DNA of 41,021 nucleotides from Ferrovibrio sp. (GCF_025869515.1 NZ_JAOZVR010000052.1:1-41021), one strand, 5' to 3'; positions 17,526 through 25,777 are shown, counted from the first letter of the stretch. Numbers and translations are program-made. The notes: generated from the sequence alone by a model not told the origin.

Positions 17526-18011
17526 TCAGTCTCCTGCTGCTGTCTTGGGCGTTGCCACACCCGTAGAACCGAATCCGCCGGCGCCGCGCTGGGTTTCCGG
17601 CAGTTCGGCGACCGGCACCCATTCGACGCGGCTGTAGGCGGCGACGATCATCTGCGCGATGCGCTCGCCGCGATTGATGGTGAACGGCTGGTCGCCGTGA
17701 TTGATCAGCACCACGCCCACCTCGCCGCGATAGTCGGCATCAATGGTGCCGGGCGAATTCAGCACGGTGATGCCATGCTTGAAGGCGAGCCCCGAACGCG
17801 GCCGCACCTGCGCCTCGAAACCGGGCGGCACGGCGATGCTGATGCCGGTCGGCACCAGCTTGCGCTCGCCGGGTTGCAGCACGATGGACTCCGCCACGGC
17901 AGCCAGCAGGTCGAAACCGGCGGCATCTTCCGTGGCATAGGCCGGCAGCGGCTGGCCGACTGCATGCGGCAGCTGCTTGATCGGCACATGCAGGGGAACA
18001 GGACGCGACAT
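17526..18011 (-). CDS. dut: Deoxyuridine 5'-triphosphate nucleotidohydrolase
   Basis: 161 aa. Trimeric dUTPase motifs: AGFDLLA (I), PRSGLA (II), [20 protein letters not shown] (III, with the catalytic Asp), [10 protein letters not shown] (IV) and the C-terminal [11 protein letters not shown]-loop-like motif V. It hydrolyses dUTP to dUMP, keeping uracil out of DNA. The ATG at 18011 overlaps the coaBC stop by one base (TGATG), so translation is coupled. coaBC-dut adjacency is widespread in proteobacteria. Confidence 0.97.
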   Translation of the reverse strand: MSRPVPLHVPIKQLPHAVGQPLPAYATEDAAGFDLLAAVAESIVLQPGERKLVPTGISIAVPPGFEAQVRPRSGLAFKHGITVLNSPGTIDADYRGEVGVVLINHGDQPFTINRGERIAQMIVAAYSRVEWVPVAELPETQRGAGGFGSTGVATPKTAAGD

Positions 18012-19327
18012 CACGAACCTTTCTTGGCGTTTTTCTTTATAGGTGCATCTTTGAACGACGCGGCAATGCGGGCGGCGAGCCGCGCGGCCACTTCGGGCTT
18101 GCTCAAACGCGGCCAGTCCTCGACGCCGGAGGCCGTCACCAGATGGACTGCATTGCTGTCACCGCCGAATGTGCCGGTGCCCTCAGAAACATCATTGGCC
18201 AGAATCCAGTCGCAGCCTTTCGACTGCAGCTTTTTCTGCGCATGCATGACGACGTTTTCGGTTTCGGCGGCAAAGCCGACCACCAGCGCAGGGCGCCGCC
18301 GGGCATCGGTGGTGCTGATGGCGCGCAGGATATCGGGATTCTCGGCCAGTTTCAGCACCGGCGGCAATTCGCCGGTTTTCTTCATCTTCTGCGATGCCTC
18401 CACCGCCACACGCCAGTCGGCGACGGCGGCAGCGGCCACGAAGATATCGACCGGAAGGTCGAGGAAGCAGGCCGAGAACATGTCGCGCGCCGCTTCCACA
18501 TGCACGGTCTTCACGCCCGCAGGATCGGGCAGCGTCACCGGCCCGGTCACCAGAGTCACATCGGCGCCGCGCGCGGCCAAGGCTGCGGCAATCGCATGGC
18601 CCTGCTTGCCGGATGAGCGGTTGGCGATATAGCGCACTGGGTCGATGGGCTCATGCGTCGGACCGGAGGTGACAATGGCCCGCTTGCCTTTCAGATCCTG
18701 CACAATGGGTTGAATATTGGCGGCCTGCACGGTCGAGGGCTGATCGCCGCGCGGCTGTACAAGGCCCAGATGCGCCGGCAGCGGCTGGCCGAACCGCGCC
18801 TCGATGGCGGCAACGATTTCCAGCGGCTCGGCCATGCGGCCGGGGCCGTATTCACCGCAGGCCATCTCGCCGTCATTGGGCCCGACGAAGGCGACGCCAT
18901 CCTTTTTAAGCCGTTCGACATTGCGCTGGGTGGCGGGATGAACCCACATGCGCACGTTCATCGCCGGCGCGACCAGCACCGGCTTGTCGGTGGCGAGCAG
19001 CAGCGTGGTGGCCATGTCGTCGGCCAGGCCATTGGCCATGCGGGCGAGGATATTGGCCGTGGCCGGCGCGACCACCACGAGATCGGCATCGCGCGACAGT
19101 TCGATATGGCCCATCTCGGCTTCGTCGGTCAGCGAGAAGAGATCGTTCGAGACTTTCTCACCGCTGAGCGAAGACACGCTGAGCGGGGTGACGAACTGCG
19201 CGGCAGATGCGGTCATCGCGCAACGCACGCTGGCGCCACGCTCGCGCAGGCGCCGGATCAGCTCCAGCGCCTTGTAGGCGGCAATGCCGCCGGAAATCAC
19301 CAGCAGAATCCGTTTACCCTTGAGCAC
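18011..19327 (-). CDS. coaBC: Bifunctional phosphopantothenoylcysteine decarboxylase / phosphopantothenate--cysteine ligase
   Basis: 438 aa. The N-terminal flavin-dependent CoaC part has [38 protein letters not shown], the PAMNVRMW motif and the active-site Cys in [13 protein letters not shown]. The C-terminal CoaB part (from about residue 210) has [23 protein letters not shown] and FAAETENV, with the catalytic Lys expected in the [18 protein letters not shown] segment. It converts 4'-phosphopantothenate to 4'-phosphopantetheine using CTP and cysteine. GTG start with GAGGGA 7 nt upstream. First gene of the five-gene operon; its cysteine substrate links it to the downstream cysK. Confidence 0.97.
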   Translation of the reverse strand: MLKGKRILLVISGGIAAYKALELIRRLRERGASVRCAMTASAAQFVTPLSVSSLSGEKVSNDLFSLTDEAEMGHIELSRDADLVVVAPATANILARMANGLADDMATTLLLATDKPVLVAPAMNVRMWVHPATQRNVERLKKDGVAFVGPNDGEMACGEYGPGRMAEPLEIVAAIEARFGQPLPAHLGLVQPRGDQPSTVQAANIQPIVQDLKGKRAIVTSGPTHEPIDPVRYIANRSSGKQGHAIAAALAARGADVTLVTGPVTLPDPAGVKTVHVEAARDMFSACFLDLPVDIFVAAAAVADWRVAVEASQKMKKTGELPPVLKLAENPDILRAISTTDARRRPALVVGFAAETENVVMHAQKKLQSKGCDWILANDVSEGTGTFGGDSNAVHLVTASGVEDWPRLSKPEVAARLAARIAASFKDAPIKKNAKKGS

Positions 19328-19367
19328 CGTTCCCTCGATTTTCCGGTAAAACCAGATAGACCGGACA

Positions 19368-19395
19368 AAAATAACGCGATTAGAATGTGTTTCAA
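19368..19395 (-). promoter_or_regulatory. Possible promoter of the coaBC operon
   Basis: Minus strand TTGAAA (19390-19395), 16-base spacer, TATTTT (19368-19373), about 40 bases upstream of the coaBC GTG, in an AT-rich patch between the divergent coaBC and merR-type genes. Confidence 0.35.
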
Positions 19396-19449
19396 TTTAA
19401 TCCACATCTCCTAAAACCACAAGTGCCGGCGGGAAATCCAAGACCCACA

Positions 19450-19471
19450 TTGACTTTAACGTGACGTCAAA
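19450..19471 (+). promoter_or_regulatory. MerR-type operator 1, upstream of the regulator gene
   Basis: TTGACT (19450-19455) overlaps a 17-bp inverted repeat TTTAACGT-G-ACGTCAAA (19455-19471, one mismatch between arms). The repeat lies in the spacer downstream of the -35 box, where MerR-family activators bind. The -10 element is weak (CACAAC at 19475-19480 with a 19-base spacer), as expected for an activator-dependent promoter. Confidence 0.62.
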
Positions 19472-19516
19472 CTGCACAACGGCCGGCGGATACTCCAAAT
19501 CAACAGGCAAGGCAGG

Positions 19517-20356
19517 ATGTTCAGAATCGGCGAGTTCTCAAGGATTGCCCGGGTTTCGGGGCGGCTGCTGCGATACTACGACAGTATCGGGCTGTTGAGT
19601 CCCCGGTATGTCGATCCGGCGACTGGCTATCGCCATTACACCATCGACCAGCTCGGCCGGCTCAATCGCATCCTGGCACTGAAGGATCTCGGCCTGACGC
19701 TGGACCAGGTGGCGCGGCTGATCGACGAACAGGTCTCGACCGACGAGATCCGCGGCATGCTGCTGCTGAAGAAGGCCGAACTGGAGCAGTCGCTCAACGC
19801 GGAAATCGCGCGGCTGCGCCATATCGAGTCACGGTTGCAGCAGATCGACGAGCAGGGCGAGCTGAAGAATTACGATGTGATCCTGAAATCCGCGCCGGCG
19901 CAGCCTTATCTGTCGGTACGGCGCCGCTTCAACGGCATGGATGACGTGGTGGCGATGCTGCGCAGTGTCGTTCAGGCCGTCATCACCCAGGTTTCGCCCG
20001 GTCAGCGCAACGAGCTGATCGTGGTGGCGCATTCCGATTTCGACGACGAAGACCTGGATCTCGATATCGGCTTCGGACTGACGAAATCCTTCAATCGCGC
20101 AGTCACCCTGTCGGACCAGACCGTCATGGCCGTGACGGAACTGCCGGCGGTGGACGCGCTGGCGACTCTGATCCGTCGCGGTCCAGGCGAGCAAAGCCAT
20201 ATCGCTTTCGGTGCGCTGGGGCTGTGGATGGAGGCCAATGGCTACCGAATCGCCGGCCCGAGCCGCGAGGTGTTTCTGGAACTGCCGTTTCAGGTTCCGG
20301 CGGCAGCAGACGCGGTCATGGAAATCCAGTTTCCGGTACGCAAGAACACCGCTTGA
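19517..20356 (+). CDS. MerR family regulator with GyrI-like effector domain (BmrR type)
   Basis: 279 aa. The N-terminal MerR DNA-binding domain (MFRIGEFSRIARVSGRLLRYY, YVDPATGYRHYT) is followed by a dimerisation coiled coil (about 75-120), then a GyrI/BmrR-like C-terminal domain (about 125-279), which in relatives binds cationic or hydrophobic drugs. There is no metal-binding Cys cluster. ATG at 19517 with AAGGCAGG upstream. A matching operator lies before this gene and before the adjacent glutathione transferase gene, indicating self-control and local activation. The overall logic is an inducible detoxification switch; the ligand is unknown. Confidence 0.9.
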   Translation: MFRIGEFSRIARVSGRLLRYYDSIGLLSPRYVDPATGYRHYTIDQLGRLNRILALKDLGLTLDQVARLIDEQVSTDEIRGMLLLKKAELEQSLNAEIARLRHIESRLQQIDEQGELKNYDVILKSAPAQPYLSVRRRFNGMDDVVAMLRSVVQAVITQVSPGQRNELIVVAHSDFDDEDLDLDIGFGLTKSFNRAVTLSDQTVMAVTELPAVDALATLIRRGPGEQSHIAFGALGLWMEANGYRIAGPSREVFLELPFQVPAAADAVMEIQFPVRKNTA

Positions 20357-20374
20357 CTTTGACGCCGCGTCAAA
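20353..20374 (+). promoter_or_regulatory. MerR-type operator 2, upstream of the glutathione transferase gene
   Basis: TTGACT (20353-20358) overlaps a perfect 17-bp palindrome TTTGACGC-C-GCGTCAAA (20358-20374). The offset between -35 and palindrome is the same 5 bases as in operator 1. The -35 overlaps the stop codon of the regulator gene (20354-20356). No consensus -10 is seen at normal spacing, consistent with MerR-type activation. Confidence 0.68.
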
Positions 20375-20434
20375 CCCGCAGGCTCCTGTCGTGGCCATTC
20401 GGCCATCTTCGTAACAACGACAGGATATCCGATC

Positions 20435-21106
20435 ATGTTGACCATCTATGGTGTGCCCTTCTCGGTCCACACCCGCAAGATCACGCTGACGGCCGCGTTC
20501 AAGGGCCTGGACTACAAGCTTGAACAGGTCTTCCCCTTCGATCCGCCGCAACAATGGTCATCGCTGAGCCCGACCGGGCTGATTCCGGCGATCAAGGACG
20601 GCGATTTCACGCTGGCCGATTCAACCGCGATTTTCCTGTATCTGGAGCGCGCCTATCCTGCACAGCCACTGTTGCCGCAGGACAATAGACTGGCAGGTCA
20701 GGCGCTGTTCCTCGATGCCTATGCTGGCGGCACACTGTTCCGCAACGTGGTGCACGGGCTGTTTTTCCAGAAGGTGCTGCGGCCCAAGGTGCGCGGCGAG
20801 GCGACCGATCAGGCTGTTGTCGAACAGATCTGCAGCGGGATCAGGCCGGGTGTGTTCGGCTATCTCGACAGCATCGCCGGCGGCGACTATCTGGCCGGCA
20901 ACAGTCTGACCATTGCCGATATTGCGGTGGTGTCGAACCTGCTGACCTACAGCTATCTCGGCCTGGAGATCGAGACGGCGCGCTTCCCGAAGCTGGCAGC
21001 CTATTTCAAACGCCAGATCGCTTCGCCCTTTTTCGGTGCCGCCATCAGGGCCGAACAGGCCGCCGTGGAGGCGATGGGACTGGATCGCAGCCGGATCGCG
21101 GCCTGA
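20435..21106 (+). CDS. Glutathione S-transferase family protein
   Basis: 223 aa. Thioredoxin-fold N-domain (MLTIYGVPFSVHTRKITLTA, with a cis-Pro region in PTGLIPAIKDG and the glutathione gamma-glutamyl site ADSTAIFLYLE), then an all-helical C-domain with the N-capping SLTIADIAVVSNL motif. A Ser in GVPFSVHTR is the likely catalytic residue. It should conjugate or reduce electrophiles with glutathione in the cytoplasm. Its own operator and the adjacent MerR/GyrI regulator suggest induction by a toxic compound. It is followed by a GC-rich hairpin. Confidence 0.9.
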   Translation: MLTIYGVPFSVHTRKITLTAAFKGLDYKLEQVFPFDPPQQWSSLSPTGLIPAIKDGDFTLADSTAIFLYLERAYPAQPLLPQDNRLAGQALFLDAYAGGTLFRNVVHGLFFQKVLRPKVRGEATDQAVVEQICSGIRPGVFGYLDSIAGGDYLAGNSLTIADIAVVSNLLTYSYLGLEIETARFPKLAAYFKRQIASPFFGAAIRAEQAAVEAMGLDRSRIAA

Positions 21107-21119
21107 CAACGATGATATG

Positions 21120-21144
21120 GACCGGCGCCCCCAAGGCGCCGGTC
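21120..21144 (+). terminator. GC-rich hairpin after the glutathione transferase gene
   Basis: Perfect 10-bp stem GACCGGCGCC / GGCGCCGGTC (21120-21129 and 21135-21144) with a 5-base loop, 14 bases past the stop. No T-tract follows, so termination efficiency is uncertain. It may serve the convergent SDR gene as well. Confidence 0.5.
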
Positions 21145-21183
21145 TAGACGTGCCAGTCTACTAGACGTGCCGGTCAGACGTGC
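21145..21183. repeat. Short reiterated tail of the SDR gene
   Basis: On the minus strand the motif GCACGTCT occurs three times in close succession: once as the last codons of the SDR gene (followed by its TGA) and twice more beyond the stop, each followed by a TAG. It looks like small local duplications at the 3' end of the gene. Confidence 0.45.
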
Positions 21184-21914
21184 TGGCCGCCGTTGATGTG
21201 GATTTCGGCGCCATTCACGTAGGACGAGGTCTGGGTGCACAGGAAATAGATGGTGGAGGCCACCTCTTCCGGCTTGCCCAGGCGGTGCATCGGGATATCC
21301 CGGCGCACGATCTCGTCCGTGCCGGGCGACAGGATCGAGGTATCGATCTCGCCCGGCGCGATGGCATTGACCCGCACGTTATGAGGCCCGAATTCCCAGG
21401 CCATCTCGCGGGTCAGCGCCGCCAGCGCCGCCTTCGAGGTGGCATAGGCCATGCCGGCAAACGGATGCACACGGCTGCCGGCAATCGAGGTGACGTTGAC
21501 GATGGAGCCCTGGGCTGCCTTCAGCTCGTCGAACAGGCCGCGCGCCAGCAGGGCCACCGAGAAGAGATTGACGTTGTAGACATGCATCAGGGTGGCCAGA
21601 TCGGTATCCAGCACGCCGAGCCGGCTGCCGCCCGGACCTTTGGGCGAGATGGCGGCATTGTTGACCAGCGCATCCAGCTTGCCGTCGGGCAGGCGCGTTT
21701 TCAGGTCGGCGATGGTCGCCGGCAGAGTCGAGATGTCATTCAGGTCCATCTGCACATGGCTTTCCGCGCCGCCCTCCCAGGGGCAGTGTTCGGAAAACGG
21801 CTGGCGCGACACGGTGAAGACCCGCCAGCCGGCGGCGGAAAAGCGCTTCACGGTGGCATGGCCGATGCCGCGACTGGCACCGGTGAGAATAAGTGTACGT
21901 TGGCGATCCGTCAT
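21174..21914 (-). CDS. Short-chain dehydrogenase/reductase (SDR) family oxidoreductase
   Basis: 246 aa, classical SDR. Cofactor motif TGASRGIGHATVKRF (TGxxxGxG), NNAA in VNNAAISPKG, catalytic Ser in VNVTSIAGS, Tyr-Lys in MAYATSKAALAAL, then PGEIDTSIL and a C-terminal GAEIHINGG. The Arg after the first Gly pair and the SRQP sequence at the end of strand 2 favour NADPH. The substrate is unknown; annotation as a 3-oxoacyl reductase would be over-specific. The ATG at 21914 is chosen because the family starts here; the 52-residue upstream extension lacks conservation features. Divergent from the ybdK-type gene. Confidence 0.92.
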   Translation of the reverse strand: MTDRQRTLILTGASRGIGHATVKRFSAAGWRVFTVSRQPFSEHCPWEGGAESHVQMDLNDISTLPATIADLKTRLPDGKLDALVNNAAISPKGPGGSRLGVLDTDLATLMHVYNVNLFSVALLARGLFDELKAAQGSIVNVTSIAGSRVHPFAGMAYATSKAALAALTREMAWEFGPHNVRVNAIAPGEIDTSILSPGTDEIVRRDIPMHRLGKPEEVASTIYFLCTQTSSYVNGAEIHINGGQHV

Positions 21915-22238
21915 GGATTGAGAACCTATCGCAACACTATGGGCCGCGCCAGCGGCGGTGCGATCAGGCCGCACGAATTCGTCGCTTGATTCCTGCGCCT
22001 GCCGACAGGTGGGGCAAGAGCCGGTTTCGCCCGCGTTACCGTCGCCGCGCCCGGCCCGCTGTTGATGCAATATTCATCACGCGGGCAGCGGCCGGCATTC
22101 AGCACAATGGCGATGTGTCGGCGAAAATACCGCAACGCCGCCATAATTGCCGCAATGCTGCGGGAGTTTTTTCGCAGGCGAGCCGTTTCTTTCGGCTGGC
22201 CGGCACGATGCCGCGCTGGCGCAGTTGCAGGAGCGTGC
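21915..22238. other. Divergent spacer, no gene recognised
   Basis: 324 bases between the divergent SDR and carboxylate-amine ligase genes. Frames here give low-quality shadow translations. The only structures noted are a TGATG-caatatt-CATCA inverted repeat (22063-22079) and a poly-T stretch near 22171. I see no confident promoter. Confidence 0.4.
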
Positions 22239-23360
22239 ATGAAGCCGGCTTACACCATCGGAATCGAAGAAGAATATTTCCTCGCCGAAACGGGCAGCAA
22301 GAATGCCATCTCGCGCATGCCGAAGGCACTGATCCGGCGCGCCCGCAGCGTGCTCGGCAATCAGGTGACGCCGGAACTGCTGCAGTCGCAGATCGAAGTG
22401 GTGACGCCGGTCTGTCAGTCGCTGGACGAAGCCCGCCAGTATCTGCGCCGTTACCGCAGCACGCTGCGGGACACCACCGCGGAATTCGGGCTGGAAGTCT
22501 TCGCCGCCGGCACCCATCCGATGGCGGAATGGTCCGAGCAGACGCCGACCGACAAGCCGCGATACGCCAAGCTGGCCAACGACCTGAAATTCCTGGCGAT
22601 GCGCAACATGATGTGCGGCATGCATATCCATGTCGAGGTCACCGACCCGCATGTGCGCATCGACATCATGAATCGCGTACTGCCCTTTCTGCCCACGCTG
22701 CTGGCGCTCAGTACCTCGTCGCCGTTCTGGCGCAAGCATCCGACCGGGCTGATGGGATACCGTCTCGCCGCCTATGACGAGCTGCCGCGCACCGGCATCC
22801 CCGATTTCTTCGTCAATCTGGCCGACTATAACGAACTGATCGCCACCATGGTCACGGCCGGCGTGATCGAGGATGCCAGCCATGTCTGGTGGGCGATCCG
22901 GCCCTCCGCGCGCTTTCCGACGCTGGAACTGCGCATCGGCGATTCCTGCACGCATATGGAAGACACGCTGTGCATCGCCGCGCTCTATCGCTGCCTGATC
23001 CGCGCGCTCGGCCGCGTGCCCGAACTGAACGGCATCTGGCGTAACCACACACGGCTGCTGATCGAGGAGAACCGCTGGCGTGCCCAGCGCTATGGCACCA
23101 CCGAAGGTCTGATCGACTTCAACGAGAAACGCCTGGTGCCGTTTGCCGATGTGATCGAGGGCCTGCTGGCGCTGATCGCCGAGGATGCCGAGGCGCTCGA
23201 CTGCGTGCAGGAGGTGCGGCATGCCCGCACCATCCTTACGCGCGGCACATCGGCGGCACAGCAGATGGCATTGTATCGCGCGGCGCGCGATGGCGGCGCC
23301 AGCCGGCTGGAGGCCCTGCGCCAGGTGGTCGGCTGGCTGGCGCAGACAACGGCAGAGTAG
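22239..23360 (+). CDS. Carboxylate-amine ligase, YbdK type (glutamate-cysteine ligase 2 family)
   Basis: 373 aa, the usual YbdK length. Signature blocks: YTIGIEEEYFLAE at the N-terminus, QSQIEVVTPVC, GTHPMAEW, MMCGMHIHVEV (metal and substrate site), ALSTSSPFW and FPTLELRIGDSCTHMEDTL. E. coli YbdK has weak glutamate-cysteine ligase activity in vitro, but the physiological product is not established. ATG at 22239 with CAGGAG about 7 nt upstream, preferred over the in-frame upstream starts. Followed 34 bases later by an S4-domain gene on the same strand. Confidence 0.93.
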   Translation: MKPAYTIGIEEEYFLAETGSKNAISRMPKALIRRARSVLGNQVTPELLQSQIEVVTPVCQSLDEARQYLRRYRSTLRDTTAEFGLEVFAAGTHPMAEWSEQTPTDKPRYAKLANDLKFLAMRNMMCGMHIHVEVTDPHVRIDIMNRVLPFLPTLLALSTSSPFWRKHPTGLMGYRLAAYDELPRTGIPDFFVNLADYNELIATMVTAGVIEDASHVWWAIRPSARFPTLELRIGDSCTHMEDTLCIAALYRCLIRALGRVPELNGIWRNHTRLLIEENRWRAQRYGTTEGLIDFNEKRLVPFADVIEGLLALIAEDAEALDCVQEVRHARTILTRGTSAAQQMALYRAARDGGASRLEALRQVVGWLAQTTAE

Positions 23361-23394
23361 TCATCCGCGCCGGCCGCGATATAGTGCGCGCCGC

Positions 23395-23682
23395 ATGCGT
23401 GACGACGACGATGACGACACCACCCCGGACGCCCTGCGCCTCGACAAATGGCTGTGGATGACCCGCTTCTGCAAGACGCGGGCGATCGCGCAGACACTGG
23501 CCGCCAAGGGGCGGATCCGCATCAACGGCCGCCGGGTCGACAAGCCGCATGCGCTGGTAAGGGTGGATGATGTGATCACCCTGCCGCTGCCCGCGGCGGT
23601 CAAAGTGGTGAAGGTGCTGACCCTGCCCGCGCGGCGCGGCCCCGCCGCCGAGGCCCAGGCGAGCTACGCGCTGATCCCCTGA
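23395..23682 (+). CDS. S4-domain RNA-binding protein, Hsp15-like
   Basis: 95 aa. An Asp-rich start (MRDDDDDDTTPD) precedes an S4 domain: LRLDKWLWMTRFCKTRAIAQTLAAKG, RIRINGRRVDKPHALVRVDDVITL. This is the core of Hsp15/HslR, which binds free 50S subunits carrying nascent chains after heat shock. The basic C-terminal tail of E. coli Hsp15 is shortened here. Probably co-transcribed with the carboxylate-amine ligase gene. Role by family analogy; rpoH lies 4 kb downstream, but no direct link is shown. Confidence 0.87.
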   Translation: MRDDDDDDTTPDALRLDKWLWMTRFCKTRAIAQTLAAKGRIRINGRRVDKPHALVRVDDVITLPLPAAVKVVKVLTLPARRGPAAEAQASYALIP

Positions 23683-23784
23683 AGGATGCCACACGGGAGA
23701 TTCCCCTTCGGCCGGATGTGGAGTCGCGGCGCAGTGTCGCAGCAGACATACCGCCGAATTTCTTTATCTTGGCGCAGTTAGGGT

Positions 23785-23828
23785 TTGACGATTTATCATA
23801 TGTGTACGAATAATTGACCCTGATCAGG
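23785..23828 (+). promoter_or_regulatory. Possible promoter region of fdxA
   Basis: TTGACG (23785-23790), 17-base spacer, GAATAA (23808-23813) in an AT-rich patch, followed by a perfect 10-bp palindrome CCTGATCAGG (23819-23828) about 95 bases before fdxA. The palindrome could be a regulator site; the promoter match is moderate. Confidence 0.33.
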
Positions 23829-23923
23829 TGCTATGCTACCCGACGGGCCGCCGCTGCCCCATGTAAGCGGCAGCAGAGACCACAGACCCAGACAGACCAG
23901 CTTCCGAGCCCAGGGTTCCGCCG

Positions 23924-24265
23924 ATGACCTATGTCGTGACCGAGCAGTGCATCAAGTGCAAATACATGGATTGCGTCGAGGTTTGTCCCGTCGACTGCTT
24001 CTATGTCGGCGAGAACATGCTGGTGATCAATCCGGACGAATGCATCGATTGCGGCGTCTGCGAACCGGAATGCCCGGCCGAGGCGATCCTGCCCGATACG
24101 GATAACCGGGCGGAAAAGTGGGTCGAGATGAACCGCGACTATGCCGCCAAGTGGCCGAACATCACCCGCAAGGGAGAGGCTCCGCCCGATGCCGATGCCT
24201 GGAAGGGCGTCGAGGGCAAATTCGAAAAGCACTTCAGCCCGAAGCCCGGCGACGGCAGCAAATAA
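23924..24265 (+). CDS. fdxA: 7Fe ferredoxin FdxA
   Basis: 113 aa. [27 protein letters not shown] and [16 protein letters not shown] show the FdxA pattern: Cys9, Cys17 and Cys50 for the [3Fe-4S] cluster, and Cys21, Cys40, Cys43 and Cys46 for the [4Fe-4S] cluster, with the long C-terminal extension (about residues 60-113) typical of this subclass. Cys12 and Cys25 are extra. Cytoplasmic electron carrier; the partner is unknown. The ATG is preceded by AGGG. Separated from carD by 412 bases, so probably monocistronic. Confidence 0.96.
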   Translation: MTYVVTEQCIKCKYMDCVEVCPVDCFYVGENMLVINPDECIDCGVCEPECPAEAILPDTDNRAEKWVEMNRDYAAKWPNITRKGEAPPDADAWKGVEGKFEKHFSPKPGDGSK

Positions 24266-24677
24266 CCTTCCGCAGACGGCGGCGTATTTCGCCATACTCG
24301 GCGCTCAGGCATTTCCATTTCCACTCTCGCGCGCAGACTCCCGGGCCGGCGCGGCGGTTCGCTGCTGTCCTTCAGCGGCATTTTGTGTTAGATTTATAAC
24401 GATTGAATAACCCCGGCTTGCAATCCTGTGCGGCCGGGCGAAAGCGACCGGGCTGCAGGGGGAGGCATGTTGCAGCTCTTGGTTGCGTTCGCGAGACGGG
24501 TTTCGACCACAGCGACCTTTCAGCAGGTTCCCCGGGAACCTGGCCGGTGGCTATTCGGTCGGCGCCTGACCCCGGTCGTTCGTTGCAGGCCGCTGTCGCG
24601 GTTTGCAGTCCATATGCGTTCCGCAGCCGTATGCGTGATGCCAAGCCATGTGCGTAATGCCAAGCGAGGGTGGTCCA
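24266..24677 (+). other. Long leader region before the CarD gene
   Basis: 412 bases with no convincing gene. It holds an AT-rich patch (24383-24414) that may contain a promoter, a perfect 19-bp palindrome CAGGTTCCC-C-GGGAACCTG at 24524-24542, and two 15-bp direct repeats TGCGT(G/A)ATGCCAAGC at 24632-24646 and 24651-24665 (one mismatch, 19-base period) directly before the start codon. Could be a long structured 5' UTR. Confidence 0.45.
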
Positions 24678-25697
24678 GTGACGAAAGCCCCAGTTAAGAA
24701 ATCCGGCAAGGCGCCGGCCCAGAAAAAGCCTGCCCTGGCTGCCGCCAGGCCGGCCCAGAAGACGCCGGCCCGGAAAACGGCCGCCCAGGCCGCCTCCAGT
24801 AAAAAGCCGGCGACCGTTGCCAAGCATGCTGCCAAGCCGGCGGCCAAACCCGCCGCCAAGCCGGTCGCCCGGGCCGCTGCGAAGCCCGTCGCCAAGCCGG
24901 CCGCGAAGCCGGCGGCCAAGGCTGCGCCGGCCAAACCTGCGCCCAAGGCCGCGCCGGCCAAACCCGCCCCCAAGGCTGCCGCACCCGCCAAGGCCGCTGC
25001 TGCGGCCAAGCCAGCGGCCAAGGCCAAACAGTCGGCCAAGGTGATGCCCGTCCCGGTCAAGCCGGTCTGGTCAGGCAAACCGATGGCGGTTTCCGCGCCG
25101 CCGACCCGCCCGCTGCCGCAGCCGGTGAAGCCGGCGGCGCCCGAGCCGAAACAGCAGCAGCAGCAGCAGAACAAGCCGATCCAGCTCAAGCCGGTACCGG
25201 CCAAGGTGAAGGTGGATTTCGCCGCCGGCGACTATGTCGTCTATCCGACGCATGGCGTGGGCAAGATTCTGCGCATCGAGCGGCAGATGATCGCCGGGTT
25301 CGAACTCGACCTGATGGTGGTGGAATTCGAGCGTGACAAGATGACCGTGCGCGTGCCGCTGTCGAAGGTGAATTCGGTCGGCATCCGCAAACTCAGCTCG
25401 CCACAGAAGATGAAATCGGCGCTGGACACCCTGAAGGGCCGCGCCCGCGTCAAACGCGCCATGTGGAGCCGCCGCGCCCAGGAATACGAGGCAAAGATCA
25501 ATTCCGGCGACCCGGTATCGATCGCCGAGGTGGTGCGCGACCTGCACCGCAATGCCGGCCAGCCCGACCAGAGCTACTCCGAGCGCCAGATTTATGAATC
25601 GGCCCTCGACCGCCTGGTGCGCGAACTGGCGGCGGTGGAACGGATCGACGAGGATTCCGCCGGCAAGAAGCTGGAGAAGATTCTCAAGGTTGCCTGA
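24678..25697 (+). CDS. CarD family transcriptional regulator with histone H1-like N-terminal tail
   Basis: 339 aa from GTG at 24678 (GAGGGTGG about 8 nt upstream; in-frame ATGs at 24648 and 24657 lie inside direct repeats). Residues 1-175 are a low-complexity Lys/Ala/Pro tail with AAKP-type repeats and a six-Gln run, resembling histone H1 tails. From about residue 176 comes the CarD domain: the RNA-polymerase-interacting Tudor-like part (DFAAGDYVVYPTHGVGKILRIE, MTVRVPLSKV) and the helical DNA-binding part (GRARVKRAMWSRRAQEYE, DRLVRELAAVERIDE). CarD/CdnL proteins stabilise open complexes, notably at rRNA promoters. The tail could add non-specific DNA binding. Followed by a strong terminator. 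Confidence 0.9.
   Translation: MTKAPVKKSGKAPAQKKPALAAARPAQKTPARKTAAQAASSKKPATVAKHAAKPAAKPAAKPVARAAAKPVAKPAAKPAAKAAPAKPAPKAAPAKPAPKAAAPAKAAAAAKPAAKAKQSAKVMPVPVKPVWSGKPMAVSAPPTRPLPQPVKPAAPEPKQQQQQQNKPIQLKPVPAKVKVDFAAGDYVVYPTHGVGKILRIERQMIAGFELDLMVVEFERDKMTVRVPLSKVNSVGIRKLSSPQKMKSALDTLKGRARVKRAMWSRRAQEYEAKINSGDPVSIAEVVRDLHRNAGQPDQSYSERQIYESALDRLVRELAAVERIDEDSAGKKLEKILKVA
24770..25045 (+). repeat. Low-complexity AAKP-encoding repeat tract
   Basis: Degenerate tandem repeats of GCCAAGCCGGC-type units encode the Lys/Ala/Pro tail of the CarD protein; a CAG-rich run encoding six Gln follows at about 25151-25168. Such tracts vary in length between strains in other bacteria. Confidence 0.7.
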
Positions 25698-25777
25698 TCC
25701 GGCGGCAGACTCCGGTTTGTTCCCGCCTTCGCTTCAGGCGCGAAAAGATCACACGGCTTTTCGCTCGCATTCTTCAG

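Noticed and set aside
22077..23222. 381-codon minus-strand frame opposite the YbdK-type gene
   Set aside because: Shadow ORF; the plus-strand product has all family blocks and a good ribosome site.
24481..24520. Possible tRNA T-arm (GGTTTCGACCAC) in the leader of the CarD gene
   Set aside because: No acceptor, D-arm or anticodon stem could be built around it.
24770..25045. CRISPR-like or satellite repeat
   Set aside because: The repeat is in-frame and encodes the Lys/Ala/Pro tail of CarD; there are no uniform spacers.
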